Part shown: positions 16,594 through 24,377 of the stretch, one piece after another
Numbering within the stretch: the first letter of the stretch is position 1
Layout: the number at the start of each line of letters is the position of its first letter
Position numbers and translations under genes: made by a program
From: JAJZAM01 sp027391075
GTDB taxonomy: Bacteria > Actinomycetota > Acidimicrobiia > Acidimicrobiales > Palsa-688
DNA length: 64,000 bases
NCBI GenBank assembly: GCA_027391075.1
Contig: DAHYHI010000055.1
Coordinates: forward strand, 1 to 64,000
Direction: 5' to 3'
The notes under the pieces: generated by a model
Databases searched by the model: none
What the model was told of the DNA's origin: nothing
The model's input: only the letters and a program-made list of their open reading frames with translations

Positions 16594-16947
16594 ATGACTA
16601 TCGACGACGAAGCCGATCTGACAGTACGCGCCCGCCAAGAATCGCGGGCGCTCGGTTCGCCACGTTTCGTGCTTCTGCCACCCCGAGCTCAGGATGCAGC
16701 CGATGAGGCCGAGCGAATGCTCGCCCAAGGAGAGTCTGATCCCGAAATCCTGGCGCGACGGATGGGCAATGACCGCGAAGCCCTCCAGCAGGCCCGAGAC
16801 TTCTTCGTATCACTAGTCAGGGCGCACGCGGATGATTTTCGTGCGACTGAAGCACTCAGGCTAGTTAACAGAGCAATGTCCAAAACCCCGATCGTCGATC
16901 CACTGGACTGGAAACCGCGTTGGCATCAGCGTTTCCGCAGGCCGTGA
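16594..16947 (+). CDS. Hypothetical protein (117 aa)
   Basis: Not recognised. 117 residues, mostly helical and charged (AQDAADEAERMLAQGESDPEILARRMGNDREALQQARDFF), with no membrane segment. The central part could form a small helical bundle or act as a regulator of a partner, but no motif shows this. A Pro/Trp/Arg-rich end (DPLDWKPRWHQRFRRP) is distinctive. It starts 33 bases after the preceding small gene. Confidence 0.5.
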   Translation: MTIDDEADLTVRARQESRALGSPRFVLLPPRAQDAADEAERMLAQGESDPEILARRMGNDREALQQARDFFVSLVRAHADDFRATEALRLVNRAMSKTPIVDPLDWKPRWHQRFRRP

Positions 16948-16974
16948 GCACGGCTTAGCCTTCGCTGTACTGAT

Positions 16975-16990
16975 AGGGCCGAAAGTCCCT
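16975..16990 (+). promoter_or_regulatory. DosR/DevR-like box upstream of the acyl-CoA dehydrogenase gene
   Basis: AGGGCCGAAAGTCCCT reads on the other strand as AGGGACTTTCGGCCCT, a close match to the DosR inverted repeat (GGGACTNNNGNCCC). It ends 35 bases before the start codon, and a -10-like CATAAT lies between them at about 17012-17017, the arrangement expected of a DosR-activated promoter. Confidence 0.5.
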
Positions 16991-17025
16991 TCCAAAGCGG
17001 CCCCTCTGAGACTCATAATACTTGG

Positions 17026-18258
17026 ATGCCGTATCAATACAGCGAGACCGGGTTGGAATTACAAGATCAGGTCCGTCGCTACATGGAAGCATTCGTCTAT
17101 CCGAACGAGGAGCTCTACTACTCGCAGCTGGAAGGCTCGACCGATGGCTACCCCTCGGTGATGGGGAAGCTGAAGGCGGCTGCTGTCGAGCGTGGCCTAT
17201 GGAATTTGTTCCTTCCCGATCTCGAGCCTCATCATCCGGGTACAAAACTGTCGAATGTCGACTATGCGCCTATTTCGGAGGCGCTGGGCCGGGTTGGGTT
17301 CGCATCGGAGGCGCTCAACTGCTCTGCTCCAGACACCGGCAACATGGAGATCATCCACAAGTACGGAACGGACAGGGTGAAAGCGACGTGGTTAGATCCG
17401 CTTTTGGCTGGGGAGATTCGTAGCGCCTTTTCGATGACCGAGCCGGACGTGGCATCTTCGGACGCCACCAACATCGGACTGCGAATAGAGCGGACCCCCA
17501 GTGGATACGTTCTGAACGGTAGGAAATGGTTCAGTTCGGGGGCGGCGTCCCCCCGCTGCAAAGTTCTCGTGGTGATGGGAGTGACCGATCCCGAGGGGCC
17601 ACCGCACCTGCGCCAGTCGATGGTAGTTGTCCCGCTGGACACTCCTGGCGTATCGATCGGCATGTTGCCGAGTGTATTCGGCTATAGCGAGGTCGGCGGC
17701 CACCCGGAGGTCGTCTACAGAGATGTCAAAATTCCCTCCGACCATCTCCTGGGCCAAGAGGGGGGAGGCTTTGCCATAGCCCAGGCCCGGCTAGGCCCCG
17801 GAAGGATCCACCACTGCATGCGTTCTATCGGCGTCGCCGAGCGCGCCTTGGAGCTCATGGTGTCTCGTTCATTGGAACGGCATGCTTTTGGCTCCTCCTT
17901 GGCGCACAAGGGGCTCATACAGGACTGGATCGCAGAGTCGCGCATAGCGATCGACATGGCACGGGAATATGTGATGAAGGCTGCTCACCTGATGGACACG
18001 GTCGGCAGCAAGGCGGCCGCTACCGAAATATCGGGCATTAAGGTGGCAGTACCCAGGATGGCGTTGGAGGTCATCGATCGTGCTATTCAGGTACACGGTG
18101 CGGCAGGCGTTACCCAGTTCACCCCTCTTGCTCACATGTATGCGGGGATGCGGACTTTGCGTATAGCTGATGGTCCTGACGAGGTGCACAAGATGACCAT
18201 TGCCAGACGGGAGATCCGCCGCCATCAGCCGGCGTTTAGGATGGGATCTAAAAGTTGA
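17026..18258 (+). CDS. Acyl-CoA dehydrogenase family protein
   Basis: A 410-residue flavoprotein of the ACAD fold. The FAD/substrate block reads FSMTEPDVASSD, then NGRKWFSSGA, RLGPGRIHHCMRSIGVAERALELM, and a C-terminal VIDRAIQVHGAAGVTQFTPLAHMYAGMRTLRIADGPDEVHKM. The last stretch resembles ACAD10/11-type dehydrogenases of actinobacteria. It should oxidise an acyl-CoA to the 2-enoyl-CoA, with electrons passing to ETF. It is preceded by a DosR-like box, and convergent with the saccharopine dehydrogenase-like gene. Chain-length specificity cannot be read. Confidence 0.9.
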   Translation: MPYQYSETGLELQDQVRRYMEAFVYPNEELYYSQLEGSTDGYPSVMGKLKAAAVERGLWNLFLPDLEPHHPGTKLSNVDYAPISEALGRVGFASEALNCSAPDTGNMEIIHKYGTDRVKATWLDPLLAGEIRSAFSMTEPDVASSDATNIGLRIERTPSGYVLNGRKWFSSGAASPRCKVLVVMGVTDPEGPPHLRQSMVVVPLDTPGVSIGMLPSVFGYSEVGGHPEVVYRDVKIPSDHLLGQEGGGFAIAQARLGPGRIHHCMRSIGVAERALELMVSRSLERHAFGSSLAHKGLIQDWIAESRIAIDMAREYVMKAAHLMDTVGSKAAATEISGIKVAVPRMALEVIDRAIQVHGAAGVTQFTPLAHMYAGMRTLRIADGPDEVHKMTIARREIRRHQPAFRMGSKS

Positions 18259-18288
18259 TTCTTTAGGGGCTTCTCGGCTCAGGCAATG

Positions 18289-19344
18289 TCAAATGTCCCC
18301 ACCAACGAACTCGGAGATAGTGACACCTAGAGCAGCGAGATCCCGAACGAACGCGACAGGATCGTCGATCATCTCCGCGAGACCGCCTGATCCCCAACGC
18401 GCGAGGCGACCTTGCGCCGCCCAGCGCGCCGCGACGGCGCTGACCGCTGCAGCGATCCCAGCGGGCCTTCCCGCTGCTCCGAGTGCCCGAGTTACGGCCT
18501 CAGTGCCGACGAAACCTCTCATCTCTACCCTTACAGCACCGATCAGGCCTTCTGGGTGAGGTCTGCGCAGCATCGGTAAGGGAGAGGTAAGCCGGTCCCG
18601 CCGGGTGGCTTCGATCCTTGATGTTATCCTCCTCGCTGAGGGATAGGCACGAACGAGGAGCATCGGATCAGCCAAGAAGGCTCTGTAGCAGTCGGCTCCT
18701 CCAACCGGACCGGGAAACCACACGAGTTCGCGTCCGGAGCCTCCCGGCCTACGCCTCCATGCGCCTTCTTGCCAGTCGACGGAGATGGCTGCTAGCGCCG
18801 AGTGGTGTCGCCGGGCGCACGTCGGTCCCCCCGTGCCAGCGCTGGCCACATGGACTTCCTCAACTGAGTCAAAACCGCCCCCGTAGCCCAGCCCTGTACC
18901 AGCTACTCCTAGCAGACGGCTGAGGATACAAGACAAGCCTGGGGCCATCCCCGTGCCCAGGGTGATGCCGCAGCGACGTTCCCGGGCGGTATCGTCAACT
19001 CTGAGAGCGCGACGTAGGACGCTCGGTTCGTCGACAGGTGTGACCAGGTTGCCGCCCGTTTCGAGGCTACGTTCCATGAAGTGCCTGACCAAGTCTGGGA
19101 CTGTCACCACAGTGACGTCCACGTCCAAGTCGGTAACGTCCCCGATGTCCCGAAAAGAGACTTTCAGGTCTGTCGCGGTGACGCCAGTGCCGTCTGCGGT
19201 TCGGGCGGCAGACCTGGAACCCCTTCGTCTAGGACGCGATCCTCCGTGTATCGCGACTACAGATTCCACCTCGTCCGAAGCCGCGAGGAAGTTGATTACT
19301 TTGGAGCCTACGGCTCCGATCCCGACAACGGCTACGCGTAACAT
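18289..19344 (-). CDS. Saccharopine dehydrogenase-like NAD(P)-binding protein
   Basis: A 351-residue protein whose N-terminus, LRVAVVGIGAVGSKVINFLAASDEV, is a Rossmann nucleotide site, followed by DVDVTVVTVPDLVRHFMERSLETGGNLVTPVDEP as in saccharopine-dehydrogenase/homospermidine-synthase-like NAD(P)-binding proteins. The substrate is unknown. It is the last gene of the minus-strand run that begins at 24271, and its ATG has GAGGA about 7 bases upstream, inside the tail of a small membrane gene that ends 10 bases before it. Placement in that run may be a coincidence of operon structure. Confidence 0.72.
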   Translation of the reverse strand: MLRVAVVGIGAVGSKVINFLAASDEVESVVAIHGGSRPRRRGSRSAARTADGTGVTATDLKVSFRDIGDVTDLDVDVTVVTVPDLVRHFMERSLETGGNLVTPVDEPSVLRRALRVDDTARERRCGITLGTGMAPGLSCILSRLLGVAGTGLGYGGGFDSVEEVHVASAGTGGPTCARRHHSALAAISVDWQEGAWRRRPGGSGRELVWFPGPVGGADCYRAFLADPMLLVRAYPSARRITSRIEATRRDRLTSPLPMLRRPHPEGLIGAVRVEMRGFVGTEAVTRALGAAGRPAGIAAAVSAVAARWAAQGRLARWGSGGLAEMIDDPVAFVRDLAALGVTISEFVGGDI

Positions 19345-19354
19345 GTAGATGTCC

Positions 19355-19504
19355 TCAGCCGAGATCGTCGGTGGATATTTCTCGCCACCCTCCGCGTTGG
19401 GGTGGTGTGCCGCCAGTTCCTCTGAGGCGCACGATCACGGCAATGACGGCGGTTACCCCGAGGGCCATCACGGTCCGCCGGATGAGTCGCACAACCGGGA
19501 TCAT
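19355..19504 (-). CDS. Small single-pass membrane protein (49 aa)
   Basis: A short gene between the lipoprotein and the saccharopine-like dehydrogenase: a start ATG at 19504, a stop at 19355, 49 residues. The first half (MIPVVRLIRRTVMALGVTAV..) is an N-terminal arginine-flanked hydrophobic helix of about 20 residues; the second half is Gly/Arg/Asp-rich (GGTPPQRGGWREISTDDLG). Its stop lies 10 bases before the next ATG, which makes it probable that it is translated with it. Codon use matches the neighbours. No function is evident. Confidence 0.5.
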   Translation of the reverse strand: MIPVVRLIRRTVMALGVTAVIAVIVRLRGTGGTPPQRGGWREISTDDLG

Positions 19505-19569
19505 AGACGACTATCTCGATGGTGACGATACGGACTCCTGCATTCCGCTTGGAACGAAACAGGGGCTTT

Positions 19570-20088
19570 CTACGGTTGGGGGGCCACCGCGAGAGGAAGG
19601 GCCAGGGTCGGCTGACCGTCGGGTGAAGGGCCAGACCATGCGAGTGAAAGCTTGGAGAACTGCAAGCCGTTTGAGGTTTGCGTGACGTCACTGAGGGTGA
19701 GGTTTGCTGCAGCGCTGACGGACTTGCCGGCCACGTAAAGATGTACCGTGCCCATCCCAGCAGCGGTCGTGGATGACCACGAAGTCCAGGATACGCCGGT
19801 CACGATGGTGGCGGCGTCCTTGGCTGCGTTGGCGCAGGTGACTAGGAGGGTTTTGGGTTCGAAAGCTCCACCACCGCAGTTGAAGACGGTCGGAACTGTC
19901 TCAGACGATGTTCCCGGTCCACCTGCCGCCGAGGTCGGTGTTTCGATTGTGACTGTTCCTTGAGTGGGGATGATCTTTGTCACCGAGGTCTGGTTGGAAC
20001 CGCACGAAGCCAGGAGGAGAGCGCCTAAAACCAGAAGGCGGTGCTTCGCAGGGACTCGCCTTCTTGGACATCGCGCCAGTCGCTTCAT
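19570..20088 (-). CDS. Secreted lipoprotein of unknown function
   Basis: 172 residues with a basic N-terminus, a hydrophobic stretch (LLVLGALLLASC) and a lipobox LASC with Cys29 as the lipidated residue, then a Thr/Ser-rich linker and a beta-rich domain (VTGVSWTSWSS, GTVHLYVAGKSVSAAANLTLSDVTQ). It has no recognised domain. Its ATG overlaps the stop of the upstream MauF/CcdA-like gene by 4 bases (ATGA), so the two are translationally coupled and probably functionally linked. Confidence 0.72.
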   Translation of the reverse strand: MKRLARCPRRRVPAKHRLLVLGALLLASCGSNQTSVTKIIPTQGTVTIETPTSAAGGPGTSSETVPTVFNCGGGAFEPKTLLVTCANAAKDAATIVTGVSWTSWSSTTAAGMGTVHLYVAGKSVSAAANLTLSDVTQTSNGLQFSKLSLAWSGPSPDGQPTLALPLAVAPQP

Positions 20089-20990
20089 CTCGCGGCAGTG
20101 CCCGACGTGACCTTGTCGGATGTGCTAGTTGGGCTAAAGCGAGGAGAGCTAGGCTTGTTCCGACCCTTAGCTGAAGCAGTGGCGAGAGGCGCAAGGCTTG
20201 AAGCAAGCACTGCCAGGGGAAGTCCCGCCGACCAAGCTGCACGAACGCCAAAACCACCGGCGGAGGCAAATACCAAAGCCGAAACTAACGCAACGAAAAC
20301 TCCGACCTGCGAGATCGAAGAGGCCAGGCGCACTGGATTTTCGAAGCGCTCTAGATTGGAGTGAATCGAGCGAAGCTTTGAAGGAGTTGAAGCTTTAGCT
20401 CCAAGAAGTACTGTCACCCCCCGCGCTAAGCCAAAAAAGCTGCAAACGGCGAGGGTCGGTATGACTGAAGCGCTTGACACTCCTGCGGCGATGGCCAGAG
20501 TCAGTGTCAGCGCGACGCCCGCGGTCATGAGGTAGGTGGCGAAGCCGAAGCCGATCTGCCATCCGAAGCCGACACCGTACACCCACGGCCTCAGGCGTCT
20601 CATCCAACCGTCATCGACCTGGCGCTGGATGACGGGCAGGACCGGACCCATCAGTCCAAGGTCAACTGCGGATCCCGCAATGGCTATCAGCGCTACAAGT
20701 GCGCTCAGCGCTATGGCGGGACTTTCTTCCAGCGGTGCTGCAGCATCCGGCGAGCCGGTTGCGATCCTCGCGATGAGCGCCACGAGAGTGCCGAACCCGC
20801 CGAGAGTTGCCCCTCCCAGCACACCTCCTGTTATGAACCAACCTGCAGTCCATGCGAACCGAGTTCCCCGGGCGCGTTCGCCGAAGGGGGTTATGCTCGA
20901 CAGCATCGAAAGCCCGCATGGCGACCAGGTCGAACGGGCGGCCGACAGTAGCGCTGTTACCAAACCGAGGTTTAGGTACAAAGACGACAT
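20085..20990 (-). CDS. MauF/CcdA-like polytopic membrane protein
   Basis: About 301 residues and seven or eight membrane helices. Near the N-terminus is TWSPCGLSMLSSITPFGERARG (Cys25), the pattern of DsbD/CcdA-type thiol carriers and MauF-like proteins that move reducing power across the membrane for assembly of cysteine-rich periplasmic enzymes. It has only one other obvious cysteine in the membrane part (AVCSFFGL), which fits a two-cysteine relay. The ATG at 20990 is chosen because AGGAG lies 10 bases before it; the longer frame to 21083 overlaps the Cys-rich gene. Its family position is inference. Confidence 0.62.
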   Translation of the reverse strand: MSSLYLNLGLVTALLSAARSTWSPCGLSMLSSITPFGERARGTRFAWTAGWFITGGVLGGATLGGFGTLVALIARIATGSPDAAAPLEESPAIALSALVALIAIAGSAVDLGLMGPVLPVIQRQVDDGWMRRLRPWVYGVGFGWQIGFGFATYLMTAGVALTLTLAIAAGVSSASVIPTLAVCSFFGLARGVTVLLGAKASTPSKLRSIHSNLERFENPVRLASSISQVGVFVALVSALVFASAGGFGVRAAWSAGLPLAVLASSLAPLATASAKGRNKPSSPRFSPTSTSDKVTSGTAAR

Positions 20991-21048
20991 CAGTCGAGCG
21001 ACTCCTGTTTGCGTTCCGTGGTCGATGGCCGGTAGGCGAGAGCGGAGG

Positions 21049-22413
21049 TCACTGGACCGCCGGGTATGCCACGGCGTCGCCAAAGGGGTAGACGATGCCT
21101 AGTTCGGAGACCATCCAGTACCCCTTGCCTGTAGGCGTTGCTGCGATTCCGACGATAGGGCTGGCCAGCGCAGATGCTCCAAGCGAGCCGTAGAAGCCGG
21201 CATCTCCGAAGCTGAAGACCCCGCCGTCGGCGGCGACGAGCCAGTATCCCTTCCCGCTTGGAGTTGCCGCTATGCCCACTACGGGCTCGTTGAGAGTTAC
21301 GGCACCCATCGAGCCGTAAAAGTCCGCGTTCCCAAAGCTGAACACCCCACCATCAGAAGCAGCCAGCCAATAACCGGCGTTGTCTGGAGTTGGCGCCATG
21401 CCCACGACGGGCTTGTTAAGGACCATGTTCCCGGTGGACCCATAGAAGGGGGCTGAGAAGTCGAACACTCCTCCGTCCGCAGCGACGAACCTGTAGCCTC
21501 CCGAGTGTGAGTCGTCGCTCATTCCGACGATCGGCTTGTTCAAAGAGATGTTCCCGGTGGAGCCGTCGAATGCCGCGTCTCCGAAGCTGAAGATCCCGCC
21601 GTCGGCGGCGACGAGCCAGTACCCGCCGCCATCGGATGTGGAAGCTATCCCTACGACCGGCTTGTTTAGAGCAGTCCCGTACATGGAGCCGTAGTACATG
21701 GCGCCTCCGTATGCGTGCACCCCGCCGGCGGCGTCTACCAGCCAGTACCCGCCGCCGTTTGGTATAGCCGCGATCCCGACGAAGAGCGGACTGAAGGTCC
21801 GGGGGCCGTCCTGGCACGGAGCGTAGTGGTCGGCTGTGCTGTCGTCGGTCTGCGACACGGTGCTGCACGCCGGATCGAGCAGCCACGGAGGGGTGCACGA
21901 CACGACACGGCAGGCTATGCGACCGGTGCATGCGATCTCTTGATGGCACTGTCCGTAACGGAACTCCGTACATCCGACGTGGCGGTTATCGCATGAACCG
22001 AGCGCGCACTCGCAGGTTAGGTTGTCGCAGGTGGGGCAGAAGTTGCTGCCGTCGCAGCCGCACCCCTGGCATTCGCCCATGCAGTCGATGTAGTAGCGGG
22101 GGCCTGCGCAGTACTGCGAGCCGTCCGCCTTCCACCATCCCCCGGCGAATGTGCCCGGCGGGCAGCCGTTGATGCCGTTGTTGATGGTGCAGCAGAACTG
22201 CGTATAGCCGTCGCAGCACATCGAGGAGCAGCCACAGCCAGTTCCGGGAACACACTCGCATATGAATCCGTAGGCGGTGCCAGGTTTGAGGAGGAAATCG
22301 ACTGGTGCAACGGTCATTGCTGCAGCGGCGACGGTCGCTTTCGCGAGGAAGCCGCGCCTCGACGTTCGAGTTACCAGGAAGTCGGCGACCGGTTTGGCGA
22401 AGTCCAGGTTCAA
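21049..22413 (-). CDS. Tat-exported cysteine-rich protein: MADH light-chain-like domain fused to propeller-like repeats
   Basis: 454 residues. The Tat signal is SRRGFLAK (18-25) plus a hydrophobic stretch. A domain with 26 cysteines (52-200) follows, then five full 42-residue repeats and a sixth partial one (211-454). The cysteine domain aligns by eye with methylamine dehydrogenase light chain: CPPGT (84-88), Trp93/94 near TTQ Trp57, DGSQY, YIDCMG and the Cys-x-Cys after it. The second TTQ Trp (before the Cys in NDIxWC) is matched by Ala161 (EIACTG), so a normal TTQ is doubtful. The TTG start has AAGGAGAGG 3-5 bases before it. Confidence 0.72.
   Translation of the reverse strand: MNLDFAKPVADFLVTRTSRRGFLAKATVAAAAMTVAPVDFLLKPGTAYGFICECVPGTGCGCSSMCCDGYTQFCCTINNGINGCPPGTFAGGWWKADGSQYCAGPRYYIDCMGECQGCGCDGSNFCPTCDNLTCECALGSCDNRHVGCTEFRYGQCHQEIACTGRIACRVVSCTPPWLLDPACSTVSQTDDSTADHYAPCQDGPRTFSPLFVGIAAIPNGGGYWLVDAAGGVHAYGGAMYYGSMYGTALNKPVVGIASTSDGGGYWLVAADGGIFSFGDAAFDGSTGNISLNKPIVGMSDDSHSGGYRFVAADGGVFDFSAPFYGSTGNMVLNKPVVGMAPTPDNAGYWLAASDGGVFSFGNADFYGSMGAVTLNEPVVGIAATPSGKGYWLVAADGGVFSFGDAGFYGSLGASALASPIVGIAATPTGKGYWMVSELGIVYPFGDAVAYPAVQ
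21052..21783 (-). repeat. Five full and one partial 42-residue propeller-like repeats
   Basis: Within the Cys-rich protein, residues 211-252, 253-294, 295-335, 336-377, 378-419 and 420-454 share the pattern VVGIA.(4-5)GGYWLVAADGGVFSFGDA.FYGS. Similar blocks are common in actinobacterial secreted proteins and may fold as a beta-propeller, the same fold as the MADH heavy chain. The third copy is one residue short and has YRFV for YWLV. Confidence 0.85.
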
Positions 22414-22500
22414 GGTTCCTCTCCTTCGCGCAAAGATCCCTCCTCCAGAGGTCTTTCCCTTACGGGCTGACCGAAACGGTTGTATACCCCAGAGCCTAGC

Positions 22501-23031
22501 TTAGGTCCTCGTGCCAACGACGAAGCTCAGTGCGGGACGAGTCCAGACAAGATAGGCGAGTTGGGCTAAAACGAGGCTTACTACCAACAGGGCAATCCCA
22601 TGTCCGGGTTGGTGGTCAACTATCCGCCATCCGCTGGCGGGGGGCTCTATGGCCCACCAGCAGGCGCCCGCGGTGGCCGCCAGGTTGAGGACCAAGTGCG
22701 CCGGGCCCGGCCGGGCGTCAGGACGACCGAAGCATCCGCACGACGACAGCGGCCATCCCCTCCCAATAGCGGTGGCCACGAAGGCAGCGAAACCTGCGTA
22801 TGAGAAAGCCACCAGCGCTCCTGTCAGCGTGCCGGGTAGGGCGAACGCGGAGATTGACACGGCTAACTCCACTGCCCCGCCAGAGCGGACTGTCCACGGA
22901 TGGCCAGGTAGTCCGGCCATGCGCAAGGCTCTGGACGTGTCACCCGGCTTCAGTACCTTGGCGACTCCGGCCACCCCGAGGACCGCCGCCGAGGCCAAGA
23001 ATACCGCAGATGCCGGTTCGAGCGCAGTCAC
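22501..23031 (-). CDS. MauE/DoxX-like redox membrane protein
   Basis: 176 residues with about four membrane helices. Between helices is SSCGCFGRPDARPGP (Cys98, Cys100), the CGCFG motif of MauE-type proteins that help form the disulfides of methylamine dehydrogenase light chain and of related redox-associated membrane proteins. The GTG start overlaps the preceding gene's stop (GTGA). It is followed by the Cys-rich Tat substrate, which makes that protein the probable client. Role as a disulfide carrier is inferred from MauE family knowledge. Confidence 0.75.
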   Translation of the reverse strand: MTALEPASAVFLASAAVLGVAGVAKVLKPGDTSRALRMAGLPGHPWTVRSGGAVELAVSISAFALPGTLTGALVAFSYAGFAAFVATAIGRGWPLSSCGCFGRPDARPGPAHLVLNLAATAGACWWAIEPPASGWRIVDHQPGHGIALLVVSLVLAQLAYLVWTRPALSFVVGTRT

Positions 23032-23489
23032 TGCCCCTCCTGCACGCGAAGAGAACCGATCAACTCGTTAGCCTGCCCGCAGAGAGCAAAGCGAGCTGTG
23101 AAAGCCCCGATAACCGAGTACAGGCAGAAGCTGCGTCCTGCAATGGAGAAAAATCGTTGGACCCCAGCCTGGCCTGGAATGGTCCGCTGCAGCTGTCTAG
23201 CCCTGAAAGAGTCGGGGCTGAGCTCCGGAACATCGAGCACCGAAGGGAAAAGGGCTGAACCTGCAGCCTGCGGCCCGAACTCCAAGAACGCAACGAAGAC
23301 GTCGTTCGATCCGAGACTTTCGACGATGCCGCCTCCGTAGTCCCCGCGTTGCGACGGGATCGGCACCGTTGCGGCTTGAATTACCGGGTGCGTCGCCTCG
23401 TCCGCTGAAGGGACCCGTCGGTATATGACAGCCTCCCATCCTCGTGGGACGGTCAGGCTGAGACCGAAACCGGAGATGTATGTCGTCAA
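23028..23489 (-). CDS. Hypothetical protein of the mau-like cluster (153 aa)
   Basis: Not recognised. 153 residues with a TTG start overlapping the upstream stop by 4 bases. It begins GFGLSLTVPRGWEAVIYRR, as in small secreted or membrane-peripheral beta domains, but has no clear signal peptide. Two cysteines near the end (SFCLYSV, ALCGQA) could form one disulfide. It is locked between the MauD-like and MauE-like genes by overlaps on both sides, so it is expected to act with them. Confidence 0.6.
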   Translation of the reverse strand: MTTYISGFGLSLTVPRGWEAVIYRRVPSADEATHPVIQAATVPIPSQRGDYGGGIVESLGSNDVFVAFLEFGPQAAGSALFPSVLDVPELSPDSFRARQLQRTIPGQAGVQRFFSIAGRSFCLYSVIGAFTARFALCGQANELIGSLRVQEGQ

Positions 23490-24271
23490 CTTCCGCCACC
23501 GGCGTCGGTGATCGATGTGGGGTACAGCCGGGGGTCGCCAGGCTCGATACCCGCCTCGCGGAGCTGGCGGTCGACGAAGTCGTCGCGACGCTGGTCGGCC
23601 GGTGACCGGGCTCTCCAGCCCTTTTTCGGCGCAGTCGTTCCGTCAGTCACAGCGTTGGAGACAAGGAGCTTCACTTCCTCCCAACCAGCTGCGACTCCTT
23701 CGCCGACCACCTGTGACCCCGGACCCGAAACGTAGACGAAGTAAGGGGCGTAGGGGATGTCATAGTGCTCCCACACTTCGCTGGACATGACGACAGGCAA
23801 GTCGCCGGCCAGGTTGGCTATCGCCCCGGGCGATTCCGCTTCAGAACCTCGGGTAACGACCACGAGGCGGGCTCCGCCGGGCACCTCTAACTCCGATGAT
23901 CGGAACGCCTCCCAAAAGCTCCGGCACGTTGCGCAACCAGACGTCAGGAAGGCGATGAGGGTGTCGTGCCCCACGCCAGCGACGGCCAGACTGACAGAGT
24001 CCCCGGACGGAGTCGACCCTGTTAAGTCGACTACGTCACTTTCGCTGGGGCGCCGCGGGGTGGGCCGTGTACCCACCCGCCGGGCTGTCCCCGGACTTCT
24101 TACCCCAACCCAACCGGTGTTACTCTCGCGCCGCGGAGAGGACGACGGGTCTAGGTCAACACCAAGCTCATGGAGGGCCCGTAGGACCTCGGCGTGGCCT
24201 CTCAAGAGTCCCGCTACAAGCACACCTAGAAGGGCGACGGCCACAGCCAACCCGACTACGAGCACGGTCAA
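23486..24271 (-). CDS. MauD-like membrane-anchored thioredoxin-fold protein
   Basis: 261 residues: one N-terminal membrane helix (4-23), a 60-residue linker, then a thioredoxin-like domain with the CxxC motif SGC113-ATC116-RSFW and PYAPYFVYVSG (cis-Pro region) typical of MauD/TlpA. MauD proteins are needed to build the many disulfides of MADH light chain. A C-terminal tail (200-261) is charged. It is the first gene of the run; the TTG at 24271 is the only early in-frame start but lacks a strong ribosome site, so the start is uncertain. Confidence 0.74.
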   Translation of the reverse strand: MTVLVVGLAVAVALLGVLVAGLLRGHAEVLRALHELGVDLDPSSSPRRESNTGWVGVRSPGTARRVGTRPTPRRPSESDVVDLTGSTPSGDSVSLAVAGVGHDTLIAFLTSGCATCRSFWEAFRSSELEVPGGARLVVVTRGSEAESPGAIANLAGDLPVVMSSEVWEHYDIPYAPYFVYVSGPGSQVVGEGVAAGWEEVKLLVSNAVTDGTTAPKKGWRARSPADQRRDDFVDRQLREAGIEPGDPRLYPTSITDAGGGS

Positions 24272-24377
24272 CGACGTTCGGGTCCCGTCAGCTCTGCAGG
24301 GGTTCTCACTCCTGCCATGATAGACCCGCTCGGTGTCTAGGACGACTGGGTGGCTGGCGTGCCATCATCAGGGAAGC

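Noticed and set aside
21416..21973. Arg-rich antiparallel-frame open frame inside the repeat protein
   Set aside because: It is a frame shadow of the repeats, created by their periodic codons.
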